From NCBI RefSeq assembly GCF_965204935.1, contig NZ_CBDBFO010000002.1: a DNA stretch of 64,000 bases, one strand, 5' to 3'. Below are positions 38,237-46,419 of this stretch, piece after piece (position 1 is the first letter of the stretch; each line of letters begins with the position of its first letter). The stretch comes from Hoeflea_A sp965204935. Its GTDB lineage: Bacteria > Pseudomonadota > Alphaproteobacteria > Rhizobiales > Rhizobiaceae. Position numbers and translations under genes: made by a program. The notes below the pieces were generated by a model. The model had not been told where the DNA came from. It ran no database searches and saw only the letters and a list, made by a program, of their open reading frames with translations.

Positions 38237-38267
38237 TTGACCAACCGGTCGGTTTATGCAACATAAA
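38237..38267 (+). promoter_or_regulatory. paaG promoter with probable PaaR operator
   Basis: The near-palindrome ACCAACCGGTCGGT (38240-38253, one mismatch pair) has the form of a TetR-family operator. It overlaps a possible -35 TTGACC (38237-38242), with a weak AT-rich -10 near 38260-38267. The TetR regulator encoded at 40979 is the natural ligand-responsive repressor for it; the pairing is inferred. Confidence 0.6.
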
Positions 38268-38314
38268 TTGTCGAAACACGCACAAATGAGCGGATTTTCG
38301 GGAGGATAAATGAA

Positions 38315-39103
38315 ATGAGCGATGATCGGGTTCTGGTGGAAAGCCATGACGGCTACGTCGTCATCACGCTTAATCGCCCGGACAAGCTGAATGCATTTAC
38401 GCCCATTCAAAACAACAGTTTGATGGAAGCCCTGGATGCCGCCGACGAGGATCCGGATTGTCGCGCCATTGTTCTGACGGGTGCAGGCAGGGGATTTTGC
38501 GCCGGCCAGGATCTTGGCGAGCGCAATCCGGCGGACGGCACGCCCGATCTCGGCCAGACCATCGAGACCTACTTCAATCCGATGATCCGCAAACTGCGCG
38601 CCATTCAGCTTCCCATTGTCTGCGCGGTCAACGGTGTCGCGGCTGGCGCAGGTGCGAATGTCGCGCTCGCCTGCGATATCGTTCTGGCCGCGCGATCGGC
38701 AAAATTCATTCAGGCCTTCTCGAAGATCGGGCTAGTTCCGGACAGCGGCGGCACCTGGACGGTCACGCGGCTGGTTGGTGAGGCGCGCGCAAAGGCGATC
38801 ATGCTCACCGGTGCGCCGGTCACAGCCGAAACCGCAGAGACCTGGGGCATGATCTGGCGGGCGGTCGATGACGCGGAACTGATGAATGAGGCGCAGGCGC
38901 TGGCGGCCGAACTGTCAAAAGGAGCCACGGTCGGCCTTGGACTGACGAAGATGCTGGTGCAGGCTGCCGGAACGAATACGCTCGACAGGCAACTGGATCT
39001 TGAACGCGACACGCAGCGGGAAGCGGGACGGACACCGGACTATGCGGAAGGCGTGACCGCCTTCCTTGAAAAGCGACCCGCCGCATTCACCGGTCGGAGA
39101 TAG
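38315..39103 (+). CDS. paaG: 2-(1,2-epoxy-dihydrophenyl)acetyl-CoA isomerase PaaG
   Basis: 262 residues, crotonase fold. It converts the phenylacetyl-CoA epoxide to the oxepin, and later isomerises the dehydroadipyl chain. Seen: GAGRGFCAGQDLGER (57-70, oxyanion loop) and GLVPDSGGTW, whose Asp is the catalytic acid and a PaaG hallmark. It opens the rightward paa unit, follows GGGAGG, and is 5 bases before paaI. Confidence 0.95.
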   Translation: MSDDRVLVESHDGYVVITLNRPDKLNAFTPIQNNSLMEALDAADEDPDCRAIVLTGAGRGFCAGQDLGERNPADGTPDLGQTIETYFNPMIRKLRAIQLPIVCAVNGVAAGAGANVALACDIVLAARSAKFIQAFSKIGLVPDSGGTWTVTRLVGEARAKAIMLTGAPVTAETAETWGMIWRAVDDAELMNEAQALAAELSKGATVGLGLTKMLVQAAGTNTLDRQLDLERDTQREAGRTPDYAEGVTAFLEKRPAAFTGRR

Positions 39104-39108
39104 GTCCG

Positions 39109-39570
39109 ATGGCTGCTGAAAGGCAACACCCGTCCACACTTTCACCCGACGCGCTTGCCGAGGCGTGTGCACAATCCATGTGGGAAAACGACAATGCCTC
39201 CAGGCACCTCGGCATGGAGATCGAAGCGGTATCGGCGGGCAGCGCCACCTTGTCCATGACGGTTCGGGACCATATGACCAACGGCCACGATATCTGCCAT
39301 GGCGGGTATATCTTTACACTGGCGGACAGTGCCTTTGCCTTTGCTTGCAACAGCTACAACCAAAACGCTGTTGCGCAACATTGCGCCGTATCATTTCTGC
39401 TACCGGTGCACAGCGGCGAGAAACTGACCGCGGTGGCGCGCGAGATACACCGGGCAGGACGCAGTGGCATTTACGACATACGCGTCACCAGGGGCGACGG
39501 CGAGACAGTGGCGGAGTTTCGCGGCCAATCGCGCACCGTCAAGGGAACGCATCTGCCGGTCGAAGACTGA
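39109..39570 (+). CDS. paaI: Hydroxyphenylacetyl-CoA thioesterase PaaI
   Basis: 153 residues, hotdog-fold thioesterase. The catalytic loop is NGHDICHGGYIFTLADSAFAF with Asp73. It frees CoA trapped in dead-end hydroxylated intermediates of the phenylacetate route. Starts 5 bases after paaG and is followed 34 bases later by paaK. Confidence 0.94.
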   Translation: MAAERQHPSTLSPDALAEACAQSMWENDNASRHLGMEIEAVSAGSATLSMTVRDHMTNGHDICHGGYIFTLADSAFAFACNSYNQNAVAQHCAVSFLLPVHSGEKLTAVAREIHRAGRSGIYDIRVTRGDGETVAEFRGQSRTVKGTHLPVED

Positions 39571-39604
39571 CTGGAACGGTATCGGCGGACAGGAGGACAG
39601 GCAT

Positions 39605-40950
39605 ATGCAGGCACAATCAACCAACAAACCGGGCGCACCGGCGTCGATTTCCAGATCGGGCGAGGGCGGGCTGGAGGCCATCGAAACGGCGTCACGTGAC
39701 GAAATTGCAGCGCTGCAGCTTTCTCGGATGAAAGAGACGCTTCAAAACGCCTATGCGAATTCGCCCTTCTACCGCGCGCATTTCGACAAACACGGTATTC
39801 ATCCGGACGACCTTCACGGACTTGAAGACCTTGCCCGCTTTCCCTTCACCGTCAAGCAGGACCTGCGAGACAACTACCCGTTCTCGATGTTCAGTGTGCC
39901 GAAGGAGCGGCTCGCAAGGGTCCATGCATCCTCCGGCACGACGGGCAAGCCCACGGTGGTCGGATATACGCTCAAGGACATCGACACCTGGGCGCAGGTG
40001 GTCGCACGGTCGATTTATGCAAGTGGGGCAGGCCGGGCGAGATGGTGCACGTTGCCTACGGATACGGCCTTTTCACCGGCGGTCTCGGTGCGCACTACGG
40101 CGCCGAGAAGCTCGGCTGCACCGTCGTGCCGGTTTCCGGCGGGATGACCGAGCGGCAGGTGACGCTGATCGATGATTTCAAGCCCGAGATCATCATGATC
40201 ACGCCGTCCTACATGTTGTCCGTGCTCGACGAATTCCGCAAAGTCGGCATCGACCCGCGTCAGTCCTCCCTGAAAGTCGGCATATTCGGCGCTGAGCCCT
40301 GGACCAACTCCATGCGGCAGGAAATCGAGGAATCCTTCAACATGGATGCGGTCGACATTTACGGCCTTTCGGAGGTGATGGGGCCGGGCGTCGCCAATGA
40401 GTGCGTCGAGACGAAGGACGGACTCCATATCTGGGAGGACCATTTCTATCCGGAGATCATCGACCCGGATACCGGCGAAGTGCTGCCGGACGGGCAAAAG
40501 GGAGAACTGGTGTTCACCTCGCTGACCAAGGAAGCTTTTCCGATCATCCGCTACCGCACCCGCGATCTGACCCGGCTGCTGCCCGGAACGGCGCGCACGA
40601 TGCGGCGCATGGAAAAGGTCACCGGCCGCTCTGACGACATGATGATTGTCCGCGGCGTCAATATCTTCCCGACGCAGATTGAGGAACAACTGCTGAAATG
40701 CGCCGGTCTTTCGCCGCACTACCAGATCGAGCTGACGCGTGCGGGCCGCATGGACACGATGACGATCATGGTGGAATCGATGCCTGAAGCCGCCGGAGAT
40801 GATGCCCGAGAGAAAAGCGGTGCGGAACTTGCCGCGCACGTCAAGAGTTCACTTGGTGTCACAGCCAAGGTCGAGGTTCGTGTCCCCGGCGGCGTCGAGC
40901 GCTCGGCCGGCAAGGCGCGGCGCGTTGTCGACCGTCGCAAAACCGACTAA
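39605..40950 (+). pseudogene. paaK: Phenylacetate-CoA ligase PaaK, broken by a one-base frameshift
   Basis: The first enzyme of the pathway, which makes phenylacetyl-CoA from phenylacetate, CoA and ATP. The N-terminal part (39605 onward, MQAQSTNK...) includes the ATP loop HASSGTTGKPTVV and runs to ARSIYASG. Near 40028-40030 the frame shifts: the first frame continues as nonsense to a stop at 40147, while the second frame resumes at once with RPGEMVHVAYGYGLFTGGLG and runs intact to 40950 (SRTGRSDDMMIVRGVNIFP-type C-terminal domain). Adding one base after 'ggggc' restores the full 449-residue enzyme. So this is either a very recent mutation or a base missed in assembly. If real, the pathway needs another ligase. 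Confidence 0.88.
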
Positions 40951-40978
40951 GAAAACGCAGCAATAACGGGAACAGCAT

Positions 40979-41569
40979 TTGGCCAGAACGAAAGCCATCG
41001 ACTACGAGGTCAAGCGGGGTGCCATCCTACGGGAGGCCGCAAAGCTGTTTGCTGACGTCGGCTACGATCGATCGTCCATGTCGCAGCTGGCGGAAGTCTG
41101 CGGCGTCTCCAAGGCTCTGCTGTACCACTACTACTCCGGCAAGGACGCACTGTTGTACGATGTGATCGGTGCGCATCTGAAGGATCTGTGCCTGACGGTC
41201 GAAGCCGCCGACAGGCCCGATGCAGAGCCGAATGAACGGTTGCACGGTCTTGTTGCGGCGCTGCTCAATGCGTATCGCGAGGCGGATCACGAACACAAGG
41301 TGCAGATCAACGAGATGAAGCACCTGCCGAGCGAGCAGCAGGAAGCGCTGAAAGACCTGGAGCGACGGCTCGTTGCGCGTTTTGCCGCGGCCGTGACCGG
41401 GATCAATCCGGGAATGGAAGCGCGGCTGATCAAGCCGGTGACCATGTCGCTGTTCGGAATGCTCAACTGGCACTACATGTGGTTTCGCCCCGAGGGCGAG
41501 GTCGACCGCGAGGAGTATGCCCGCATCGCGAGCCGACTCATCATAGACGGTGCGCGCGGCCTTTCCTAA
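40979..41569 (+). CDS. paaR: TetR-family regulator of the paa genes (PaaR)
   Basis: 196 residues. An N-terminal helix-turn-helix (AILREAAKLFADVGYDRSSMSQLAEVCGVSKALLYHYY) is followed by a C-terminal ligand-binding domain. The start is a TTG at 40979; no ATG begins the conserved region. PaaR proteins repress paa genes and are released by phenylacetyl-CoA. Located directly after paaK, and the site upstream of paaG fits its family. Confidence 0.85.
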   Translation: MARTKAIDYEVKRGAILREAAKLFADVGYDRSSMSQLAEVCGVSKALLYHYYSGKDALLYDVIGAHLKDLCLTVEAADRPDAEPNERLHGLVAALLNAYREADHEHKVQINEMKHLPSEQQEALKDLERRLVARFAAAVTGINPGMEARLIKPVTMSLFGMLNWHYMWFRPEGEVDREEYARIASRLIIDGARGLS

Positions 41570-41642
41570 ATCAACTTACTGATAAAGTTAGGTTTTCACC
41601 CCGCAAGTTGCTCTGGCCGGCCGGACGGGCAATAAATGCGGC

Positions 41643-42542
41643 ATGTCTGATTCTGCATCCAGAGCGCTTGAAGTCCTGATCGATGATTTCCACTCCGGTG
41701 AACGCATCAGGGTCTGGTCGCTGGTCATCACCATCTTCGGCGATGCCGTCATTCCGCGTGGTGGTGAGTTGTGGCTCGGATCGCTGCAGGAGTTGATGGA
41801 GCGGTTGCGTATCGAGCCGAGCGCAGTTCGTGCTGCCATGTCGCGCCTGACCGCGGATGGCTGGCTGACACGGTTGCGGCTCGGCCGCAAGAGCTTCTAC
41901 CGGCTGGCCGAAGCCGGCGAGGCTGAGTTTGAGGAGGCCGCCCGGCGCATTTACCGGCCGCATCACAGCGAATGGTCGGGCAAATGGCTGATGCTTTCGC
42001 TTTCGACCGATACGGGTGAAGGAAGGGAGGCACGGCGGCGTCAGCTGCGCAGTGCTGGATTTGGCGCCATCAGTCCAACCGTTTTCTTGAGACCCGATAC
42101 GATGGAGAATGGGCGCGCGCCCGCCTTGCAGACGGGAGAAGTGCTCTTTCATTCGTCGCTCGATCCGGCGTCCGATGCCCGGCAGATGGTTGCGCAAGCC
42201 TGGCAGCTTGGTGAAGTGGAAGCGCACTATTCCGAGTTCATCGATACATTTGCGCCGCTCGGCCGGGCGCTTGATAAAGGCGTGCTGTCCGATCCGCTGT
42301 CCGCCATGGCGGCGCGCAGCCTGCTGATTCACCGCTTTCGCCGCATGGCACTGCGCGATCCAGCATTTCCGGAAGAACTTACGCCAGAAGGCTGGCGCGG
42401 CGAGGCGGCCCGGACGTTGGTTTCGTCGATTTACCGCAAACTTGCGGGGCCCAGCGAAACCTGGCTCGATACATGTCCCAATTCGCATGAGAGACCGATC
42501 AGAAAACCGGAATTCGATATCGCCGAACGGTTCGGAAACTAG
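41643..42542 (+). CDS. paaX: Phenylacetate operon repressor PaaX
   Basis: 299 residues. A GntR-like winged helix at 20-90 (LQELMERLRIEPSAVRAAMSRLTADGWLTRLRLGRKSFYRL) precedes the PaaX central and C-terminal domains (SEFIDTFAP, LLIHRFRRMALRDPAFPEEL). PaaX binds phenylacetyl-CoA and releases its palindromic operator. It sits directly upstream of paaA, where a 12-bp inverted repeat covers the promoter. Having both PaaR and PaaX in one cluster is notable. Confidence 0.93.
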   Translation: MSDSASRALEVLIDDFHSGERIRVWSLVITIFGDAVIPRGGELWLGSLQELMERLRIEPSAVRAAMSRLTADGWLTRLRLGRKSFYRLAEAGEAEFEEAARRIYRPHHSEWSGKWLMLSLSTDTGEGREARRRQLRSAGFGAISPTVFLRPDTMENGRAPALQTGEVLFHSSLDPASDARQMVAQAWQLGEVEAHYSEFIDTFAPLGRALDKGVLSDPLSAMAARSLLIHRFRRMALRDPAFPEELTPEGWRGEAARTLVSSIYRKLAGPSETWLDTCPNSHERPIRKPEFDIAERFGN

Positions 42543-42557
42543 GCTCCGGAATCGTTA

Positions 42558-42605
42558 ATATGTTACGAATATTTTGTTGACAATTCACGGTTCGTAACAT
42601 ATAAT
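42558..42605 (+). promoter_or_regulatory. paaA promoter (perfect consensus) within a PaaX-type inverted repeat
   Basis: -35 TTGACA (42577-42582), 17-base spacer, -10 TATAAT (42600-42605): identical to the sigma-70 consensus. Perfect 12-bp inverted arms ATATGTTACGAA (42558-42569) and TTCGTAACATAT (42591-42602) are 21 bases apart. The first arm lies upstream of the -35 and the second overlaps the -10, as expected for a repressor site. Confidence 0.85.
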
Positions 42606-42626
42606 CCTTCTAAACTTAAGAAGGAT
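42604..42626 (+). promoter_or_regulatory. Hairpin at the 5' end of the paaA mRNA
   Basis: ATCCTTCT (42604-42611) pairs perfectly with AGAAGGAT (42619-42626) over a 7-base loop. The 3' arm contains the AAGGA that would serve as part of the ribosome-binding site before the ATG at 42634. The 5' arm starts at the -10 box, so the hairpin can form only if transcription starts close to 42604-42612. Confidence 0.5.
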
Positions 42627-42633
42627 CAGGGAT

Positions 42634-43629
42634 ATGTACTCTCAGGGGCTCATTGGCGCCGACGGCAAGACCGACGAGGACGAAGCCTTCCTTGCCGCGT
42701 TTCAGGAACGTATCGATGCAGAGCAGAAGATCGAACCGAACGATCCGATGCCCGAAGGCTATCGCAAGACGCTGATCCGCCAGATCTCGCAACACGCGCA
42801 TTCCGAGATCATCGGCATGCAGCCGGAGGGCAACTGGATCAGCCGGGCCCCGACGCTTCGGCGCAAGGCTGCACTTATGGCCAAGGTGCAGGACGAGGGC
42901 GGTCACGGCCTCTATCTTTATTCTGCGGCCGAGACGCTCGGCATCAGCCGCGAAGAGATGTATCAGCAGCTGCTTTCGGGCGCGGCGAAATACTCGTCGA
43001 TCTTCAATTACCCGGCACTGACCTGGGCCGACATCGGGGCGATCGGATGGCTGGTGGATGGTGCCGCCATCATGAACCAGATCGCGCTGTGCCGCTGTTC
43101 CTACGGTCCTTACGCGCGCGCCATGATCCGCATCTGCAAGGAAGAGAGCTTTCACCAGCGGCAGGGCTACGAGATCCTGATTACATTGTGCAACGGATCG
43201 GACGAGCAGAAGGCGATGGCGCAGGACGCGCTCAACCGCTTCTGGTGGCCGTCGCTGATGATGTTCGGCCCGTCGGAAGGCCAGTCAGTGCATTCGCAGC
43301 AGTCCATGCTGTGGAAGATCAAGCGTTTTTCCAATGATGATCTGCGCGACAAATTCATCAACGCCACCGTGCCCCAGGCCGAGTTCCTGGGTCTGAAAGT
43401 CCCGGACCCTGGACTGAAGTGGAACGAGGAAAAACAGGGTTACGACCACGGCGAGATCGACTGGGACGAATTCTGGCGCGTCGTGAAGGGCGACGGCCCC
43501 TGCAACCGCGAGCGCATGCGCACACGCCGCCGTGTCGAAACGGAAGGCGAATGGGTTCGCGAGGCAGCAGCCGCCTTTGCGCAAAAACGCGCCGACCGCC
43601 AAGCCGCTGCCCGCGTTGCCGCCGAATAG
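42634..43629 (+). CDS. paaA: Phenylacetyl-CoA epoxidase catalytic subunit PaaA
   Basis: 331 residues, the di-iron monooxygenase alpha subunit that adds one oxygen to the ring of phenylacetyl-CoA. Seen: KVQDEGGHGLYLYSAAETLG and RICKEESFHQRQGYE, which supply Glu and His ligands of the two irons. First gene of the paaABCDE set behind its own strong promoter. Confidence 0.97.
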   Translation: MYSQGLIGADGKTDEDEAFLAAFQERIDAEQKIEPNDPMPEGYRKTLIRQISQHAHSEIIGMQPEGNWISRAPTLRRKAALMAKVQDEGGHGLYLYSAAETLGISREEMYQQLLSGAAKYSSIFNYPALTWADIGAIGWLVDGAAIMNQIALCRCSYGPYARAMIRICKEESFHQRQGYEILITLCNGSDEQKAMAQDALNRFWWPSLMMFGPSEGQSVHSQQSMLWKIKRFSNDDLRDKFINATVPQAEFLGLKVPDPGLKWNEEKQGYDHGEIDWDEFWRVVKGDGPCNRERMRTRRRVETEGEWVREAAAAFAQKRADRQAAARVAAE

Positions 43630-43674
43630 TTCCGAACCCACCAAATACATTCCGAATTGCGGAAAGGGATTCCG

Positions 43675-43962
43675 ATGACCGAAACAGCAACCCCATTGTG
43701 GGAGGTCTTTATCCGGGCGCGCAACGGCCTCAGCCACAAGCACGCCGGCTCGATTCATGCAACCGACGCGGAAATGGCGCTGCAGGCGGCGCGTGACGTC
43801 TATACGCGGCGCGGCGAGGGACAAAGCGTGTGGGTGGTACGTTCCAGCGACATCGTTGCATCCGACCCGGTCGACAAGGACATGATGTTCGAACCGACGG
43901 CGAGCAAGATCTACCGCCACCCGACCTTTTACGAGATCCCTGAAGACGTCGGAAACATGTGA
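43675..43962 (+). CDS. paaB: Phenylacetyl-CoA epoxidase subunit PaaB
   Basis: 95 residues. The PaaB signature is WEVFIRARNGLSHKHAGSIHATDAEMALQAARDVYTRRGEG. It bridges PaaAC dimers in the epoxidase complex. I start at 43675 (MTETATPLW) after a GGAAAGGG; an in-frame ATG at 43657 is upstream but unconserved. Confidence 0.95.
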   Translation: MTETATPLWEVFIRARNGLSHKHAGSIHATDAEMALQAARDVYTRRGEGQSVWVVRSSDIVASDPVDKDMMFEPTASKIYRHPTFYEIPEDVGNM

Positions 43963-43966
43963 GGCA

Positions 43967-44728
43967 ATGATGGCCAAGGACAACACGCTTTTCACATATC
44001 TTCTGCGGTTGGCGGACGACCACCTCATTCTCAGCCAGCGCCTCGGTGAATGGACCGGCCGTGCGCCAACGCTCGAGGAGGATCTGGCGCTGACCAACAT
44101 CGCGCTCGACCTGATCGGTCAGGCACGCTCGCTTTACAGCTATGCCGGCGCCATAGAGGGCAGGGGACGCGATGAGGATCAGCTCGCCTTCACACGCCCC
44201 GAACGCGATTACCTCAACGCGTTGATCGTCGAGCAGCCGAATGGTGATTTCGCGCATACGATCGTACGGCAGTTTTTCATCGCCGCATTCATGGTCCCGT
44301 TCTGGCGCGAAATGGAAAATTCGGGTGATGCGCAACTGGCGGCAATCGCGGCCAAGGCCAGCAAGGAGGTCGCCTATCACCTTCGCCACACATCCGAATG
44401 GGTCGTGCGTCTCGGTGATGGCACCGATGAAAGCCACCGCCGCATGGTCGAAGCGCTTGAAGACCTCGCCATGTACACGGGCGAACTCTTCGTGAATGAT
44501 GCAGTGACGGATGCTGCCGTTGCAGACGGCTTTGGCGTCAATGTTTCTTCACTTGAAAAGGAATGGCGGCAAACGGTCGACCAGGTACTTGGCGAGGCAA
44601 CGCTTGAACTTCCGGACGTGAGCCATATGCAATCGGGCGGAAGGGACGGTCTCCACACAGAGCATCTCGGCCATATCCTCAGCGAACTGCAATACATGCA
44701 GCGGGCCTATCCCGGATTGACCTGGTAG
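43967..44728 (+). CDS. paaC: Phenylacetyl-CoA epoxidase structural subunit PaaC
   Basis: 253 residues, the beta partner of PaaA with the same helical fold (LRLADDHLILSQRLGEWTGRAPTLEEDLALTNIALDLIGQARSLY). It is needed for assembly and substrate handling, not catalysis. The start is ATGATG at 43967; either Met may be used. Starts 4 bases after paaB and ends 6 bases before paaD. Confidence 0.95.
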   Translation: MMAKDNTLFTYLLRLADDHLILSQRLGEWTGRAPTLEEDLALTNIALDLIGQARSLYSYAGAIEGRGRDEDQLAFTRPERDYLNALIVEQPNGDFAHTIVRQFFIAAFMVPFWREMENSGDAQLAAIAAKASKEVAYHLRHTSEWVVRLGDGTDESHRRMVEALEDLAMYTGELFVNDAVTDAAVADGFGVNVSSLEKEWRQTVDQVLGEATLELPDVSHMQSGGRDGLHTEHLGHILSELQYMQRAYPGLTW

Positions 44729-44734
44729 GCAGCA

Positions 44735-45256
44735 ATGGTTGAGGTCGTCGACATAAAGCAAGGCAGCAATGCAAAAGTCCGCCAGGCCGCATGGCTTGCG
44801 GCGGCTGTCGTCCCGGACCCGGAGATCCCGGTTGTCACGGTCGCAGACCTCGGCATCCTGCGCTCGGTCGATGTTTCCGCCGACGGGACTGTCGTCGCCC
44901 GTGTAACACCAACCTATTCGGGCTGTCCGGCAACCCAGTTGATCGAACAGATGGTGCTGGAGGCCCTGCAAGCGGCGGGCTTTGAAAATGCGCGTGTCGA
45001 ATCCGTGCTCAGCCCCGCCTGGACCACCGACTGGATCAGCGATGACGGCAAGGAGAAGCTGCGGCAGTTCGGGATCGCCCCGCCTGAAAAGACGTCCAAT
45101 TCCAAACGCGCCCTGTTCGGTGAGACCGTGGTTCATTGTCCGCGTTGCGGTTCGGCCGAAACCGAGCGGGTGAGCGAGTTCGGATCGACGCCGTGCAAGG
45201 CACACTACCGGTGCACGGCGTGCAAGGAACCCTTCGATTATTTCAAATGCCTTTGA
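44735..45256 (+). CDS. paaD: Phenylacetate degradation protein PaaD (MIP18-like)
   Basis: 173 residues. An N-terminal DUF59/MIP18-type domain (VPDPEIPVVTVADLGILRSV and TYSGCPATQLIEQM) is linked to a C-terminal zinc ribbon (CPRCGS... and CTACKE). The family is thought to mature iron-sulfur or di-iron centres, probably the PaaE cluster or the PaaA irons. Ends 10 bases before paaE. Confidence 0.93.
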   Translation: MVEVVDIKQGSNAKVRQAAWLAAAVVPDPEIPVVTVADLGILRSVDVSADGTVVARVTPTYSGCPATQLIEQMVLEALQAAGFENARVESVLSPAWTTDWISDDGKEKLRQFGIAPPEKTSNSKRALFGETVVHCPRCGSAETERVSEFGSTPCKAHYRCTACKEPFDYFKCL

Positions 45257-45266
45257 GGGATCAAAG

Positions 45267-46349
45267 ATGGCCCGTTTTCATTCACTGAAGATTGCTGATG
45301 TCCGCCGCGAAACGCCGGATGCCGTTTCCGTGGCATTTGATGTGCCGGAGGCTTCGAGGGAGGCATTCGCCTTCATACCAGGGCAGTATCTGACGCTGAG
45401 GGCGAATGTCGAAGGCGAACCGGTACAGCGGACCTACTCGATCTGCAGCGGTCTCGATGAGGGAGAACTGCGCGTTGCCATCAAGCGGGTCGAGGGCGGA
45501 GTCTTTTCCAATTTCGCCAACGACAACCTTGAGGCCGGCATGGCGCTGGACGTTATGGGGCCGCAAGGTCGCTTTACGGCACACCCTTCAGCAGAGGCCC
45601 GCAATCACTATGTTGCGTTTACCGCCGGTTCCGGCGTCACGCCGATCTTCTCGATCGTGAAAACGATCCTCAGCCGCGAGCCGGACAGCACCTTCACGAT
45701 GTTCTATGGCAACCGCGACCGTGCCTCGGTGATCTTTCGCGAACAGTTGGAGGACCTGAAGGACCGGTTCCTGGAGCGCTTTACGCTCATCCATGTGCTG
45801 AGCCGCGAGGGCCAGGACGTCGACCTGTTGCATGGCAGGTTGAACGCGGAACGCATTGAAAAATTTGCCGAAACCGGTCTCTTCGACGCTGAAACTGTCG
45901 CCAATGTCTTTCTTTGCGGTCCGGGTGACATGATCGAAACCAGCCGCACAACGCTGGAAAAGCTGGGCGTGGCTTCGGACCGCATCCGCTTCGAGCTCTT
46001 CACACCTGCGGAGGGCAGCCCGCCGCCAAAGCCGAAATCTCAGAAAGCGCAGGAGGCCGCGGAAAAGGGTGTCGCCATCGAGACGGTGCTCGACGGTGCC
46101 TCGCGTGCCTTTGTGATGGGTGTCGAAGACGACAACGTTGTCGATGCAGCGCACCGGCACGGGATCGAGTTGCCGTTCTCCTGCAAGGGCGGCATGTGCT
46201 GCACCTGCCGCTGCCGGCTGAAGGAAGGCGATGTCGAGATGGCCGCGAACTATTCGCTCGAGCCCTGGGAACTCGAGGCCGGCTTCGTCCTTGCCTGCCA
46301 GTCTCGCCCACTGACGGACAAGGTCGTGCTCGACTTCGACGAGGTTTAG
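45267..46349 (+). CDS. paaE: Phenylacetyl-CoA epoxidase reductase PaaE
   Basis: 360 residues. An NADPH:FAD ferredoxin reductase module comes first (FIPGQYLTLRANVEGEPVQRTYSICS; AGSGVTPIFSIVKTIL). A C-terminal plant-type 2Fe-2S ferredoxin follows (SCKGGMCCTCRCRL, later LACQSRP), with the four cluster Cys present. It feeds electrons to PaaA. Last paa gene of the unit. Confidence 0.95.
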   Translation: MARFHSLKIADVRRETPDAVSVAFDVPEASREAFAFIPGQYLTLRANVEGEPVQRTYSICSGLDEGELRVAIKRVEGGVFSNFANDNLEAGMALDVMGPQGRFTAHPSAEARNHYVAFTAGSGVTPIFSIVKTILSREPDSTFTMFYGNRDRASVIFREQLEDLKDRFLERFTLIHVLSREGQDVDLLHGRLNAERIEKFAETGLFDAETVANVFLCGPGDMIETSRTTLEKLGVASDRIRFELFTPAEGSPPPKPKSQKAQEAAEKGVAIETVLDGASRAFVMGVEDDNVVDAAHRHGIELPFSCKGGMCCTCRCRLKEGDVEMAANYSLEPWELEAGFVLACQSRPLTDKVVLDFDEV

Positions 46350-46419
46350 GGCCAGACCGCTCCAAGCATATTTCCAATGCCTATTCAGTTCGTGGCCGGT
46401 TCAGGTTAAAGGCTGAGCG

